Numbered from the stretch's first letter, positions 16,844 to 25,787 are shown. The stretch is DNA of 33,105 bases from an uncultured Pleomorphomonas sp. (GCA_937868725.1 CALMMQ010000038.1:1-33105); one strand, 5' to 3'. Made by a program: numbers and translations. The notes: generated by a model from the letters alone, not told the origin.

Positions 16844-17015
16844 GCCAATATGAGTCGCCCTGAGTCGACATGAACCGGCATGGCGGGTCGGGGCAGCGCC
16901 GTTGGTCCAGACCGTCTTGTTTTCGCGGCGGGCCTGCCCATGTCCAGAGACGATCAATCGCGACGCCGCTGCCCGCCGGACCCGCCGGCCGGCGCAGCGG
17001 TGGGAGGAGGAGAGC

Positions 17016-17858
17016 ATGACCCATCCGTTGTTCGATCGGGGGCGTGTCGCCGTCATCACTGGCGCCGCCCGTGGCATCGGCCGCTCGGCGGCCCTGAAGT
17101 TCGCCCGGCGCGGCATGCAGCTGGTGCTGGCCGACGTGCTGGCGGACGAGCTGGCCGAGACGGCGGCGGCGGCCGAGGCCGCCGGCAGTCCGGCCGCCCT
17201 GGCCGTGCCGACCGACGTAGGCGATTACGCGGCGGTGTCTGCCCTGCGTGACCGGGCTTTCGAGCGCTTCGGCGTCGTCAACGTGCTGATGAACAACGCC
17301 GCCATCGGCATCCGTGGTGGCGCCTTCGAGGATCACGACAACTGGCAGCGGCTGATGGCGGTCAATCTCTGGGGCGTCATCAACGGCCTGCAGGCCTTTG
17401 TGCCGAAGATGCTGGCCACCGGCGCCGACGGTCTGGTCATCAACACCGGGTCCAAGCAGGGTATCACCTGTCCGCCGGGCAATGCCGCCTACAACGCGTC
17501 CAAGGCGGCGGTGAAGGTGATCACCGAGCAGCTGGCCTTCGAGCTGCGCGAACGACCGGGCTGTCGGCTGGCCGTCCATCTGCTCATTCCGGGCTGGACG
17601 TTTACCGGTATCAACGCCGTCGATCCGTCAGCGGCGAAGCCGGCCGGCGCCTGGTACCCCGACGAGGTCATCGACTTCATGCTCGATGCCGTCGACAAGG
17701 GCGATTTCTACATTCTCTGCCCGGACAACGAGACGCCGCGTCGCCTCGACGAGAAGCGCATGGCCTGGGCCATGGGCGACATCATCCACGACCGGCCGGC
17801 GCTGTCGCGCTGGCATCCGGACTTCAAGGACGAGTTCGCCCGCTTCGTCAAGGAATAG
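17016..17858 (+). CDS. Short-chain dehydrogenase/reductase
   Basis: A 280-residue classical SDR, cytosolic, NAD(P)-dependent. The Rossmann motif TGAARGIG is near residue 15, NNAAIG supplies the NNAG-type motif, the catalytic Ser lies in NTGSKQG, and the YxxxK pair is in YNASKAAVKV. The substrate-binding C-terminal part is longer than in minimal SDRs (about 250 residues) and ends in a Trp- and Asp-rich stretch. The Asp after the second strand (VLADVL) favours NAD over NADP. The ATG at 17016 is chosen because of the very strong GGAGGAGG ribosome-binding site; the longer in-frame start has none. The substrate is unknown. The gene converges with the next gene, with 6 bases between their ends. Confidence 0.93.
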   Translation: MTHPLFDRGRVAVITGAARGIGRSAALKFARRGMQLVLADVLADELAETAAAAEAAGSPAALAVPTDVGDYAAVSALRDRAFERFGVVNVLMNNAAIGIRGGAFEDHDNWQRLMAVNLWGVINGLQAFVPKMLATGADGLVINTGSKQGITCPPGNAAYNASKAAVKVITEQLAFELRERPGCRLAVHLLIPGWTFTGINAVDPSAAKPAGAWYPDEVIDFMLDAVDKGDFYILCPDNETPRRLDEKRMAWAMGDIIHDRPALSRWHPDFKDEFARFVKE

Positions 17859-17864
17859 AACGGG

Positions 17865-18965
17865 TCAGTTGGTCGCCGCTTCGTCGCCGGCGGCCAGTAC
17901 CTCGACGTCGCAGTCCTCGCCGGAGCGGACGGTGACGAGGCGTTGGAACTGGCGGCCGGAGTGGCGGGCTACCACGGTGTAGTCGCCTTCGGCCAGCACG
18001 AAGGCGGGGAAGGCGCCGACGCCGGAGATGACGAGGTCGCCGGCCTGGGTCAGCACCGACCAGGCGGTGTCGGCGATGGCTTCGCCGCCGCTGGCGCTGA
18101 CCAGCTTCAGCGTCACCTTGGCGGCCTTCTCGGTCAGCGTGATGTCGGAGAGCTTGCCGGCCGTCACCTCGACCTCGGCCGAGGTCGAGGCGTTGGCGTT
18201 GCCGTAGTCGGCTTCCACCGTGTAGGTGGCGGCGGCGAGGCGGACGATGTCGCCCGGCTTGACGTCGAGGGCCACCGGCTTGGGTTCGCCGCGCGCATCG
18301 ACTTCGAGGGCAAAGATGTCGAAACTGACGTCGGTGGCCGGCAGCACCTTGTCCTTGGTCGTGACGGCGTTGAGGCGCAAGCCACCGGCGTTCAGCACCA
18401 TTTTCTGCTCGGAGAGACCGGTGCCGACAGTGAAGCGGTTGGTGGTGCCGGTGTAGCCGAAGCCGCAATAGACGTAGTAGGCGCCGGGGGCCAGCGTGAA
18501 GGTGGCGGCGCCGCCGTGACCTTCGGCGACCATCTCGCGCTTGCCGTCGACGCCGGTGGCGTCGGCGAACACCCGCCAGACGACGCCGGCCCGCAGCGCC
18601 GGCCCGGCCTCGGTCAGATGGGCACTGATGGCCAGACGACCCTTGGCCGGCTGAGTGACGGTGGCGGCGTGTGCCGGCTTGACCACCTGATTGGGCGGGG
18701 CGAACGAGGTCACCGGCGCCGGCAGAGCGTGGGGCGCCGCCGGACCGAAGCCGTCGGCCGGCGGTTCGTCGGGCAGGGCGGCCGACGGCGGCGCGATGTC
18801 GGGGCCGGGCGGCGGCGGATCGGCGAACGGCACGTTGGCCGGCGGCACCGGGTGGCCGTCCGTGGGGGCAACCTGGGCGCTCGCGCTGGTGGCGACGCAC
18901 AGCGACAGCAGCGCCGCCAGCAGGCAGCGGCCGACAGGAGAGCGACGAATTGGGCGCTGCGCCAT
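17865..18965 (-). CDS. Exported repeat protein of unknown function
   Basis: A 366-residue protein that I do not recognise by name. The ATG at 18965 gives a clean signal peptide (basic PIRRSPVGR, hydrophobic CLLAALLSLCVATSASAQ, cut near residue 31). A Pro-rich low-complexity segment follows (about 32-90). The rest (about 100-366) consists of beta-rich repeats with a recurrent pattern like L.PG.Y.V...G: TLAPGAYYVYCGFGY, RLAAATYTVEADYGN and VLAEGDYTVVARHSG. This resembles PEGA or carboxypeptidase-regulatory-like Ig folds of the periplasm. An upstream in-frame Met (18863+153, 19016) would hide the signal peptide, so it is not preferred. A role in the envelope is likely; no partner gene is evident. 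Confidence 0.85.
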   Translation of the reverse strand: MAQRPIRRSPVGRCLLAALLSLCVATSASAQVAPTDGHPVPPANVPFADPPPPGPDIAPPSAALPDEPPADGFGPAAPHALPAPVTSFAPPNQVVKPAHAATVTQPAKGRLAISAHLTEAGPALRAGVVWRVFADATGVDGKREMVAEGHGGAATFTLAPGAYYVYCGFGYTGTTNRFTVGTGLSEQKMVLNAGGLRLNAVTTKDKVLPATDVSFDIFALEVDARGEPKPVALDVKPGDIVRLAAATYTVEADYGNANASTSAEVEVTAGKLSDITLTEKAAKVTLKLVSASGGEAIADTAWSVLTQAGDLVISGVGAFPAFVLAEGDYTVVARHSGRQFQRLVTVRSGEDCDVEVLAAGDEAATN

Positions 18966-19144
18966 GCTTGTCCATCCGAACTTGAGACGCCGTTCATCTC
19001 CGATGTTCGTGTCCATTTCAAGTCTGGCGTTGGCGCGTCCGGCGATTACGACCAATTGATCGACAGCAATCCCTGCCTGGGCTCGCCTCGGCGGCAGAAT
19101 CGTTCCAGTTTGCTGCAAGCCCTTTGCAACGCCGGAGATTGCCC

Positions 19145-19714
19145 ATGAACCCGACCATTGAGCTCCTATCCACCCGCCGCTCGGTGCCGGCCCATCTCCT
19201 GGCCGAACCGGGGCCGGACGCGGCGACGCTCGAGACCATGCTGACCATCGCCGCCCGCGTGCCGGACCACGCCAAGCTGGTGCCGTGGCGCTTCATTCTG
19301 TTCGAGGGCGCGGCGCGGCAGCGGGCCGGCGAGAAGCTGGCCGCACTGGTGGCGGCGCGCGATCCGTCGGTCGGGCCGGAGCGGCTCGACGAGGAAAAGC
19401 GTCGTTTCGCCCGGGCGCCGCTCTGCGTCTGCGTCGTCAGCCGCATCGTCGAACATCCGCGCGTGCCGGCCTGGGAGCAGATCCTGTCGGCCGGCGCCGT
19501 CTGTCTCAACCTCGGGATCGCCGCCCACGCGCTCGGCTTTGCCGCCTGCTGGCTGACCGAATGGATGTCGACGGATGCCGAGGCCATGGCGCTGCTGGGG
19601 CTGGCCCCCAACGAGACCATCGCCGGCCTCATCCACATCGGTACACCGACCATTGCGCCCTCCGACCGGCCGCGGCCGGTGCTGGCCGACATCGTCAGCC
19701 GCTGGCCGGGCTGA
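19145..19714 (+). CDS. Nitroreductase family protein (YdjA-like)
   Basis: A 189-residue FMN-dependent nitroreductase, minimal YdjA type, usually a homodimer in the cytosol. The N-terminal LLSTRRSVPAHLL carries the FMN-phosphate-binding Arg pair. AARVPDHAKLVPWRFILF is the conserved YdjA signature (APDHG.L.PWRF), and the C-terminal HIGTPTIAPSDRPRP closes the FMN site. Physiological substrates of this group are mostly unknown. The ATG at 19145 follows a GGAGA ribosome-binding site. It runs divergently from the exported repeat protein gene and ends at a strong bidirectional terminator shared with cheR. Confidence 0.94.
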   Translation: MNPTIELLSTRRSVPAHLLAEPGPDAATLETMLTIAARVPDHAKLVPWRFILFEGAARQRAGEKLAALVAARDPSVGPERLDEEKRRFARAPLCVCVVSRIVEHPRVPAWEQILSAGAVCLNLGIAAHALGFAACWLTEWMSTDAEAMALLGLAPNETIAGLIHIGTPTIAPSDRPRPVLADIVSRWPG

Positions 19715-19740
19715 GGCCGTCGCGGCGGTCGCAGAACAAC

Positions 19741-19776
19741 GACAACGCCGGAGCGCGAGGGCACTCCGGCGTTGTC
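19741..19776. terminator. Bidirectional terminator between the nitroreductase gene and cheR
   Basis: GACAACGCCGGAG (19741-19753) pairs perfectly over 13 bases with CTCCGGCGTTGTC (19764-19776). It sits between two convergent genes and ends the che operon from one side and the nitroreductase gene from the other. Confidence 0.8.
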
Positions 19777-19797
19777 TGTCTGCTCGCCCTTTGGTCG

Positions 19798-20691
19798 TCA
19801 AATGGCGCGACCGGACAACCAGGCCATGCCGGCAGCCGACAGACGGCTGGTGGACGGCGTGGCGGCGCTACCGCTGCCGGCAGTGACCGGCAGATAGAGG
19901 CCGCGCTTTTCCGGCATCGGCTTGAAGCTGTCGCTGAGGCCGACCACCGTTTCGGCGGCACCCAGCACCAGGTACCCGTCCGAGGTCATGGTGCGGGCAA
20001 TGCGGCTCAGGATGTCGATCTTGGTCGGCTGGTCGAAGTAGATCAGCACGTTGCGGCAGAAGACGATGTCGAACTGGCCGAGGCTGGCGAAGCTCTCGAG
20101 CAGGTTGAACTTCTTCCACTGCACCATGGAGCGCAGGGCCGGCGAGATGGTCCAGCTTTCGCCCTGCTGGGTGAAGTATTTGAGCAGCAGCTGGATGGGC
20201 AGGCCGCGCTGCACCTCGAACTGGGTGTAGGTGCCGCTCTTGGCGCGGTCCAGCACCTCGTTGGAGATGTCGGTGCCGAGGATCTCGAAGCGCCAGCCGG
20301 CGAGCTTGGCTTCCATCTCCTTGATGGACATGGCGAGGGTGTAGGGTTCCTGGCCGGTGGAAGCGGCGGCGCACCAGATGCGGATCTTGCGCTGGCTGGC
20401 CCGGGCCTTCATCAGCTCGGGCAGCATCACCTGCGTGAAGTGCTCGAACGGCGTCTTGTCACGGAAGAAGAAGCTCTCGTTGGTGGTCATGGCTTCGACC
20501 ACCGCTTCGGCCAGCATCGCTTCGCCCGGCTCCTTGAGCTTGGCGACGAGGGCGCCGATCGACTGCAGTCCGGCCTTGCGGGCCACCGGCAGCAGCCGGC
20601 TCTCGATGAGATATTGCTTCTCGTTCGACAGCACGAGGCCGGAGCGCGTTTTCAGGAACTGCCTGAGGTAGTCGTATTCCTGCGGGCTCAT
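19798..20691 (-). CDS. cheR: Chemotaxis protein methyltransferase CheR
   Basis: A 297-residue cytosolic enzyme that methylates glutamates on chemoreceptors with S-adenosylmethionine, giving adaptation. The N-terminal helical domain starts YDYLRQFLKTRSGLVL. The methyltransferase domain shows WCAAASTGQEPYTLAM (SAM loop), ILGTDISNEVLDRA (acidic SAM ligand) and FDIVFCRNVLIYF. The start at 20691 (MSPQEYDYL) overlaps the cheB stop as ATGA, so translation is coupled; the longer in-frame start would read inside cheB. It is the last gene of the che operon and ends at the hairpin at 19741-19776. No C-terminal receptor-tethering pentapeptide is needed or seen. Confidence 0.97.
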   Translation of the reverse strand: MSPQEYDYLRQFLKTRSGLVLSNEKQYLIESRLLPVARKAGLQSIGALVAKLKEPGEAMLAEAVVEAMTTNESFFFRDKTPFEHFTQVMLPELMKARASQRKIRIWCAAASTGQEPYTLAMSIKEMEAKLAGWRFEILGTDISNEVLDRAKSGTYTQFEVQRGLPIQLLLKYFTQQGESWTISPALRSMVQWKKFNLLESFASLGQFDIVFCRNVLIYFDQPTKIDILSRIARTMTSDGYLVLGAAETVVGLSDSFKPMPEKRGLYLPVTAGSGSAATPSTSRLSAAGMAWLSGRAI

Positions 20692-21872
20692 GGGCGGCCT
20701 CCCAGCAGGATTTTCGACACCTTGCGCCCGATCTCGCCGAGCGGCAGCACGTCGGAACACATGCCCGTGTGGGCGGCGGCGCCCGGCATGCCCCAAACGA
20801 CCGACGTTTCTTCGTCCTGTGCGATCACGCTTCCTCCCGCTTGTCCGATGCCGCGCACGCCTTCGGCGCCGTCGGAGCCCATGCCGGTGAGGATCACCGC
20901 CAGGCAGGCGTTGCCGTAGATGTCGACCACCGACTTGAACAGCGGATCAACCGCCGGCTTGCAGAAATTGACCGGCGGCCCATCGTTGAGACGAATGACC
21001 ACGTCGGTGCCGTTCTTGGCCAGCAGCATGTGCTTGCCGCCGGGCGCGACGTAGATGTGGCCCGCCTTGATGACTTCGCCGTCCTTGCCTTCGGATGCCG
21101 GGCGACCGGCGGCTTTGGCCAGGTGCTCGGCCAGAATGGCGGTGAAGGTGGGCGGCATATGCTGGGTGAGCACCACCGGCACCTGGCCAATGGACGAGCC
21201 GATCTCGCTCAGCAGCGCGTTGAGCGCCTGCGGCCCACCGGTGGAAGAGCCGATGGTCAGGATGCGCGGCCGCACGTTGGAATAGGAGCGGATGGTGAAG
21301 CTCGCTGGCCGGCTGGCGCGCAGGGCACTGGTCGGCGGCGGTGGCGGCGTGGCCGCGGTGCGGGCCGGGCTGGTGGGGATGGCGCCGGGGCGATGGCCGC
21401 CGCCGGGCGAGAGGCGCGAGCGGGCCCGGGCGCCGAGACTGAGGACCTTCTCGACGAGTTCGCGGCGGAACTCGGACGACGTGGTCACACCGGAGTTGGA
21501 TTCCGGCTTGGGCACGTAGTCGGCTGCCCCCAGCGACAGGGCCTTGAGAGAGATTTCGGCGTTGCGGCGGGTCAGGGTCGAGGCGACGACGACGACCAGA
21601 TTGCGCTTCTTCTCGAGCAGCAGCGGCAGGGCCGTGAGGCCGTCCATGTCGGGTATTTCGATGTCGAGGATGACGACATCGGGGTTGGACTGCAGCACGT
21701 CGTCGACGGCGAGGCGACCGTTGCGATGGCTGGCCACGACGTTGATGTTCGGTTCTTCCTTGAACCAGCGCCCCAGCAGGCCACGGATGACGACGGAGTC
21801 GTCAACGACCATTACCCGGATGGGGTCGTTGGCATTGCCCGTCGAAGACGGTTGACGCGCGGTTGCCGACAT
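20688..21872 (-). CDS. cheB: Chemotaxis protein-glutamate methylesterase/deamidase CheB
   Basis: A 394-residue response regulator with an enzymatic output that removes methyl groups from chemoreceptors, opposing CheR. The receiver domain (about 15-140) has MVVDDSVVIRGLL, the phospho-acceptor Asp in VVILDIEIPDMDG and KPES at its end. A long Pro/Ser/Arg-rich linker follows (about 150-195). The esterase domain has GSSTGGPQALN (catalytic Ser), TQHMPPTF (His) and ILTGMGSDGAEGV (Asp). The ATG at 21872 has GGAGGA 9 bases upstream; a TTG two codons earlier is too close to that site. It follows cheY after 151 bases. Confidence 0.97.
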   Translation of the reverse strand: MSATARQPSSTGNANDPIRVMVVDDSVVIRGLLGRWFKEEPNINVVASHRNGRLAVDDVLQSNPDVVILDIEIPDMDGLTALPLLLEKKRNLVVVVASTLTRRNAEISLKALSLGAADYVPKPESNSGVTTSSEFRRELVEKVLSLGARARSRLSPGGGHRPGAIPTSPARTAATPPPPPTSALRASRPASFTIRSYSNVRPRILTIGSSTGGPQALNALLSEIGSSIGQVPVVLTQHMPPTFTAILAEHLAKAAGRPASEGKDGEVIKAGHIYVAPGGKHMLLAKNGTDVVIRLNDGPPVNFCKPAVDPLFKSVVDIYGNACLAVILTGMGSDGAEGVRGIGQAGGSVIAQDEETSVVWGMPGAAAHTGMCSDVLPLGEIGRKVSKILLGGRP

Positions 21873-22023
21873 TGGCAAGCGTCCTCCAAGTTTGGCTGCG
21901 ACAGCGCCTGTCGATCGGGTTGCCTGAACCAGATCGCCCGGCCGCTGTCCGGTCTAGATAATTCCAAGCACCCGAACCTCGCCGGCGCTGAGGGCCGGTC
22001 GGCGCGTGCTTTCGGGAAGTGGC

Positions 22024-22389
22024 TCAGATGAGGCCGACTTCCTGAAACTTGGCTTCGACGATCTCGCGGTCGAACGGTTTCATGATGTATTCATTGGCAC
22101 CGGCGCGAATGGCGCGGGCAATGTGGCCGACGTCGTTCTCGGTGGTGCAGAACACCACCTTCGGCTTCTCGCCGTTCTGGAGCTGGCGCAACTGCGCCAG
22201 GAACTCCAGCCCGTCCATTACCGGCATGTTCCAGTCGAGAAGAATGGCGTCCGGCATCTCGGCCTGACACCTCTCCAGCGCCTGCTGCCCATCCTCGGCC
22301 TCGGTGATCGTGAACGACAGATCCTCGAGAATGCGCCGAGCCACCTTGCGAATGACGCTCGAGTCATCGACCACGAGACAGCTTTTCAT
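22024..22389 (-). CDS. cheY: Single-domain response regulator CheY
   Basis: A 121-residue stand-alone receiver domain. It has LVVDDSSVIRKVARR (acidic pocket), ILLDWNMPVMDG (phospho-acceptor Asp), FCTTEND (switch Thr) and EYIMKPF (conserved Lys). It is likely phosphorylated by the CheA encoded in the same operon and would carry the signal to the output machine, or act as a phosphate sink. The ATG at 22389 has AAGGAG upstream at good spacing. It lies 42 bases after cheW. Sequence alone does not show whether the target is a flagellar motor. Confidence 0.95.
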   Translation of the reverse strand: MKSCLVVDDSSVIRKVARRILEDLSFTITEAEDGQQALERCQAEMPDAILLDWNMPVMDGLEFLAQLRQLQNGEKPKVVFCTTENDVGHIARAIRAGANEYIMKPFDREIVEAKFQEVGLI

Positions 22390-22431
22390 TTCCAACTCCT
22401 TGGCTCTGCCGGGAACCAACCTGGATGGCGG

Positions 22432-22923
22432 TCAGGCCGCCATGTTGTCCATCATGCGGCCGAGAACGCGTTCGACGTCGAGGATCACCATCAGCTGCCC
22501 GGAGAGGCGGTGAACACCGCCGGAAATCTCCGCCCAGCGCCGGTCGAGATTGGCCGGGTTGGGCTCGCGGCCCGACGTCTCGAGGTTCAGCACTTCGCCG
22601 ACCTCGTCGATGATCAGCCCGTAGGACTCGCCGCGGTACTCGATGCCGACGGCCATGATGCCATGGCTGCCCTCGCGCAGCGGCAGGCCGAGGCGGCGAC
22701 GCATGTTGATCGCCGTGACGATGCGGCCGCGCAGGTTGAGCACGCCGGCAATCTCGTTGGCCGACAGCGGCACGCGCGTCATGCTTTCGGGCACGAAGAC
22801 GTCATGCACCTTGTGGATGGGCAGGCCGAACAGCTGGCCGCCGATAAAGACGGTCACGTACTGGATTTGGCCCGACAGCGTGTCGTTGGCCGCGACACCG
22901 GGGTTGAGGTCGTTGGCAGTCAT
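22432..22923 (-). CDS. cheW: Chemotaxis coupling protein CheW
   Basis: A 163-residue SH3-like scaffold that links chemoreceptors to CheA. The family core is visible: YVTVFIGGQLFGLPIHKVHDV, the receptor- and CheA-binding MTRVPLSANEIAGVLNLRGRIV, and YGLIIDEVGEVL. The start overlaps the cheA stop as ATGA, so the two proteins are made together. The order cheA-cheW-cheY-cheB-cheR is compact, with 151 bases at most between genes. Confidence 0.96.
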   Translation of the reverse strand: MTANDLNPGVAANDTLSGQIQYVTVFIGGQLFGLPIHKVHDVFVPESMTRVPLSANEIAGVLNLRGRIVTAINMRRRLGLPLREGSHGIMAVGIEYRGESYGLIIDEVGEVLNLETSGREPNPANLDRRWAEISGGVHRLSGQLMVILDVERVLGRMMDNMAA

Positions 22924-25679
22924 GCGGCGATTCCATAGTCAGGGCTGGTGATTTCCTTGAGCGCGGCGATGAGGCCGGGCCGATCGAACTTGGCAACGTA
23001 CTCGTCGAAGCCCGACTGACGGCCGCGTTCGATGGAAGCGGGGGTGCACAGAGCCGACAGGGCGATGATCGGCGTCGTCTTGAAGCGGGCGTCGCGGCGC
23101 AGCATCTCGGCGAACTCGAAGCCGTTGACCACGGGCATCTCGATGTCGGAGACGATGACGTCGAAGCGCGAGCCTTCGCCGAGCAGGCGCATGGCCTCGG
23201 TCGCCGAAGCGCAAACGGTCACTTCAAAGCCGGCCGCCTTCATCACCGGGCCGAGCATGTTGCGGAAGAAGGCGCTGTCGTCGATGAACAGCAGCTTGCG
23301 CGTCAGCGCCGCCGAGGAAATTTCCTTGCGCTTGAACCAGTCCTCGAAGGCCAGAGGCAGGTAGTGACCGATGTCGATGATCTCGGTCGCCTTGCCCTTG
23401 ATGACCGCCGAGCCGAGGATGCCCGGCACGTCGGAACCGACCTGGATGTCGAGCGATTCCTCGACGATGTCGACGATCTCGTCGACCACCAGGCCCATGG
23501 AGCGGCCGCTGTCGGAGAACACCAGCATCGGCTGGGTGCCTTCCTCGCGACGGTGGACGTCGTAGTTGGGATAGACGAGCGGCATCAGCGAGCCGCGGTA
23601 CTGCACGAGATCGCGGCCGTTGGAGTGCTCGATCTTCTCGATCTCGAACTCTTCCAGGCGGGTGACCAGCGACAGCGGCACCGCCTTGGGCTCGGGCGAG
23701 CCGGCGCGGAACAGCAGCATGGAAATCTTGGCGTCGTGATCGATGGCGCGCGAGGCTTCGGCCTGCTTGTGATCGACCACTTCGGAGACGATGGCCGTGC
23801 CGATGGCGCTGGCGACGCCGTTCGGATCGACGATCATGATCACCGAGCCGTCACCGAGGATGGTGTTGCCGGAGAACATGGTGATGTGGCGCAGCATCTT
23901 GGACATCGGCTTGACGACGATTTCTTCCGTGTGGAAGACGCCGTCCACCACCAGGCCGAACGTGACGTTGCCGACCTGCATGACGACGATGAAGCCTTCG
24001 TCCTCGCTCTTGCTCTGGTCGGTCTCGAGACCGAGCAGGTGGGCCAGCGGCACCAGCGGCAGCAGCTTGTTGCGCAGGCGCAGTACCGGCGTGTCCTTGA
24101 TGCGTTCGATGCGGTGTTCGGAGTTGGACTGCACGCGCACCAGCTCGACGACGCTGAGCTGCGGAATGGCGAAGCGGTCGCCGCAGCTCTCGACGATCAG
24201 CGTCGAGACGATGGCCAGCGTCAGCGGGATCTTGATGGTGAAGGTGGTGCCCTTGCCAGCCACCGACTTCAGATCGACGGTGCCGCCGATGGTCTCGATG
24301 TTGGTGCGGACGACGTCCATGCCGACACCGCGGCCGGACACCGAGGTGACCTTGGCGGCGGTCGAGAACCCGGGGGCGAAGATGTGCTTGAAGATCTGGC
24401 CTTCGCTCATCTTCTCAAGTTCGGCTTCGGAGGCGAGGCCGTTCTCGATGATCTTCTGCTTGATGCGCTCGAGGCTGAGGCCGCGACCGTCGTCGGCGAT
24501 CTCGATGATGATGTGGCCGCCTTCGTGGTAGGCGGAAAGCTTGATGACGCCCTTCTCCGACTTGCCGGCCTTCTTGCGGTCTTCCGGCCGCTCGAGGCCA
24601 TGGTCGGCCGAGTTGCGGACCATGTGGGTCAACGGGTCCTTGATCAGCTCGAGCACCTGACGGTCGAGTTCGGTCTCGGCACCGATCATGTCGAGTTCGA
24701 TCTGCTTGCCCAGTTCCTGTGCCAGGTCGCGGACGATGCGCGGCAGCTTCTGCCAGGCGTTGCCGATGGGCTGCATGCGCGTCTTCATGACGCCTTCCTG
24801 CAGCTCGGCCGTGACGTTGCTGAGGCGCTGCAGCGGCACCTTGAATTCGCTGTCTTCGTGGCGGCGGACGATTTCCAGCAGCTGGTTGCGCGTCAGCACC
24901 AGCTCGGACACCATGGTCATCAGGTATTCGAGCGTTTCGACGTTGACGCGGATCGACTGGGTGGCGACCGAGCCCTTGCCTTCGTCCTTGGCGTCGGCGT
25001 CGGCTTCGGCCGGCTTGGCGGCCTTCTCGACCTTGGGCTCGCCACCCACCTGCTTCATGCGCGCTTCGATCTCGGCGGCGACGCGCGAGAAGTCGATGCC
25101 AGGCGCCGGCGCGGCTTCGGCTTCGTCGCTGGGGATGACCACTTCCGACTCGGTCTCGCGGAAGGCGCGTTCCAGTTCGTCGAGCGACACTTCGCCCGGC
25201 CGCAGTTCGCGTTCCAGCACCTGCAGCACCAGCGTGCCGGCGGTTTCCTTCTTCTTGGCCGGCTCGGGCGGGGCCTTCTTGGCCTCCGACTTGGCGGCGT
25301 CGCCGGCCAGCGACATGGCCTCGAGCTGGGCGATGAGGTCGCGATCGTCGCCCTTGGGCTCTTCGCCCTCGTTGGTCTCGAGATCGGCCAGGATGCCCTT
25401 GATGCGGTCGATGGTCTGCAGCGTCAGGCTGACCGCTTCCTGCGTCACGGGCGCGCCTTCGCGGAACTTGCCCATCAGCGTCTCGGCGGCGTGGGCCAGC
25501 GCTTCGAGGCGCGGCAGGCCAAGGAAGCCGCAAGTGCCCTTGATCGTGTGCACCAGACGGAAAATGTTGTCGAGAATGCGCGCGTTGTTGGGTTCTTGCT
25601 CGAACTTCACCAACTCGACGTCGACGGTATCCAGCGACTCGTTCGTCTCAGTGAGAAATTCCCGCAGAAGATCGTCCAT
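22920..25679 (-). CDS. cheA: Hybrid chemotaxis histidine kinase CheA with tandem CheW domains and receiver
   Basis: A 919-residue kinase, far longer than classical CheA (about 650). Domains in order: HPt (1-105, phospho-His44 in LVHTIKGTCGFLG); an acidic, Ala/Lys/Pro-rich linker without a clear CheY-binding P2 domain (about 125-240); dimerisation domain (245-310, VETLEYLMTMVSELVLTRN); HATPase (310-488, N box HMVRNSADHGLE, ADDGRGL, GRGVGMDVV); first CheW-like domain (489-628); second CheW-like domain (about 650-785); receiver domain (794-919, FIDDSAFFRN, phospho-acceptor Asp845 in VSDIEMP, Lys897). The ATG at 25679 has GGTGGAG upstream. The receiver may act as an internal phosphate sink or adaptor. 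A near-match CtrA site lies about 95 bases upstream. Confidence 0.97.
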   Translation of the reverse strand: MDDLLREFLTETNESLDTVDVELVKFEQEPNNARILDNIFRLVHTIKGTCGFLGLPRLEALAHAAETLMGKFREGAPVTQEAVSLTLQTIDRIKGILADLETNEGEEPKGDDRDLIAQLEAMSLAGDAAKSEAKKAPPEPAKKKETAGTLVLQVLERELRPGEVSLDELERAFRETESEVVIPSDEAEAAPAPGIDFSRVAAEIEARMKQVGGEPKVEKAAKPAEADADAKDEGKGSVATQSIRVNVETLEYLMTMVSELVLTRNQLLEIVRRHEDSEFKVPLQRLSNVTAELQEGVMKTRMQPIGNAWQKLPRIVRDLAQELGKQIELDMIGAETELDRQVLELIKDPLTHMVRNSADHGLERPEDRKKAGKSEKGVIKLSAYHEGGHIIIEIADDGRGLSLERIKQKIIENGLASEAELEKMSEGQIFKHIFAPGFSTAAKVTSVSGRGVGMDVVRTNIETIGGTVDLKSVAGKGTTFTIKIPLTLAIVSTLIVESCGDRFAIPQLSVVELVRVQSNSEHRIERIKDTPVLRLRNKLLPLVPLAHLLGLETDQSKSEDEGFIVVMQVGNVTFGLVVDGVFHTEEIVVKPMSKMLRHITMFSGNTILGDGSVIMIVDPNGVASAIGTAIVSEVVDHKQAEASRAIDHDAKISMLLFRAGSPEPKAVPLSLVTRLEEFEIEKIEHSNGRDLVQYRGSLMPLVYPNYDVHRREEGTQPMLVFSDSGRSMGLVVDEIVDIVEESLDIQVGSDVPGILGSAVIKGKATEIIDIGHYLPLAFEDWFKRKEISSAALTRKLLFIDDSAFFRNMLGPVMKAAGFEVTVCASATEAMRLLGEGSRFDVIVSDIEMPVVNGFEFAEMLRRDARFKTTPIIALSALCTPASIERGRQSGFDEYVAKFDRPGLIAALKEITSPDYGIAA

Positions 25680-25772
25680 ACTCCACCCCCAGCGAAGCTC
25701 GGGGGACGGGCAAACGCCCCGTCCCTTGCGCGCAAGCCGCGACCGCTTTGGGTGAAGTGTCCCGTCAAACCG

Positions 25773-25787
25773 TTAATATTGATTGAA
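25773..25787 (-). promoter_or_regulatory. Near-match CtrA site upstream of cheA
   Basis: Read on the minus strand it is TTCA-N7-TTAA, seven of eight bases of the CtrA consensus. It is centred about 100 bases before the cheA start codon in the 265-base gap after chpT. One mismatch and no clear -10 element make this tentative. The rest of the gap (25680-25944) shows a GTTAAC palindrome at 25896-25901 and a short GC hairpin at 25928-25944 directly after the chpT stop. Confidence 0.35.
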
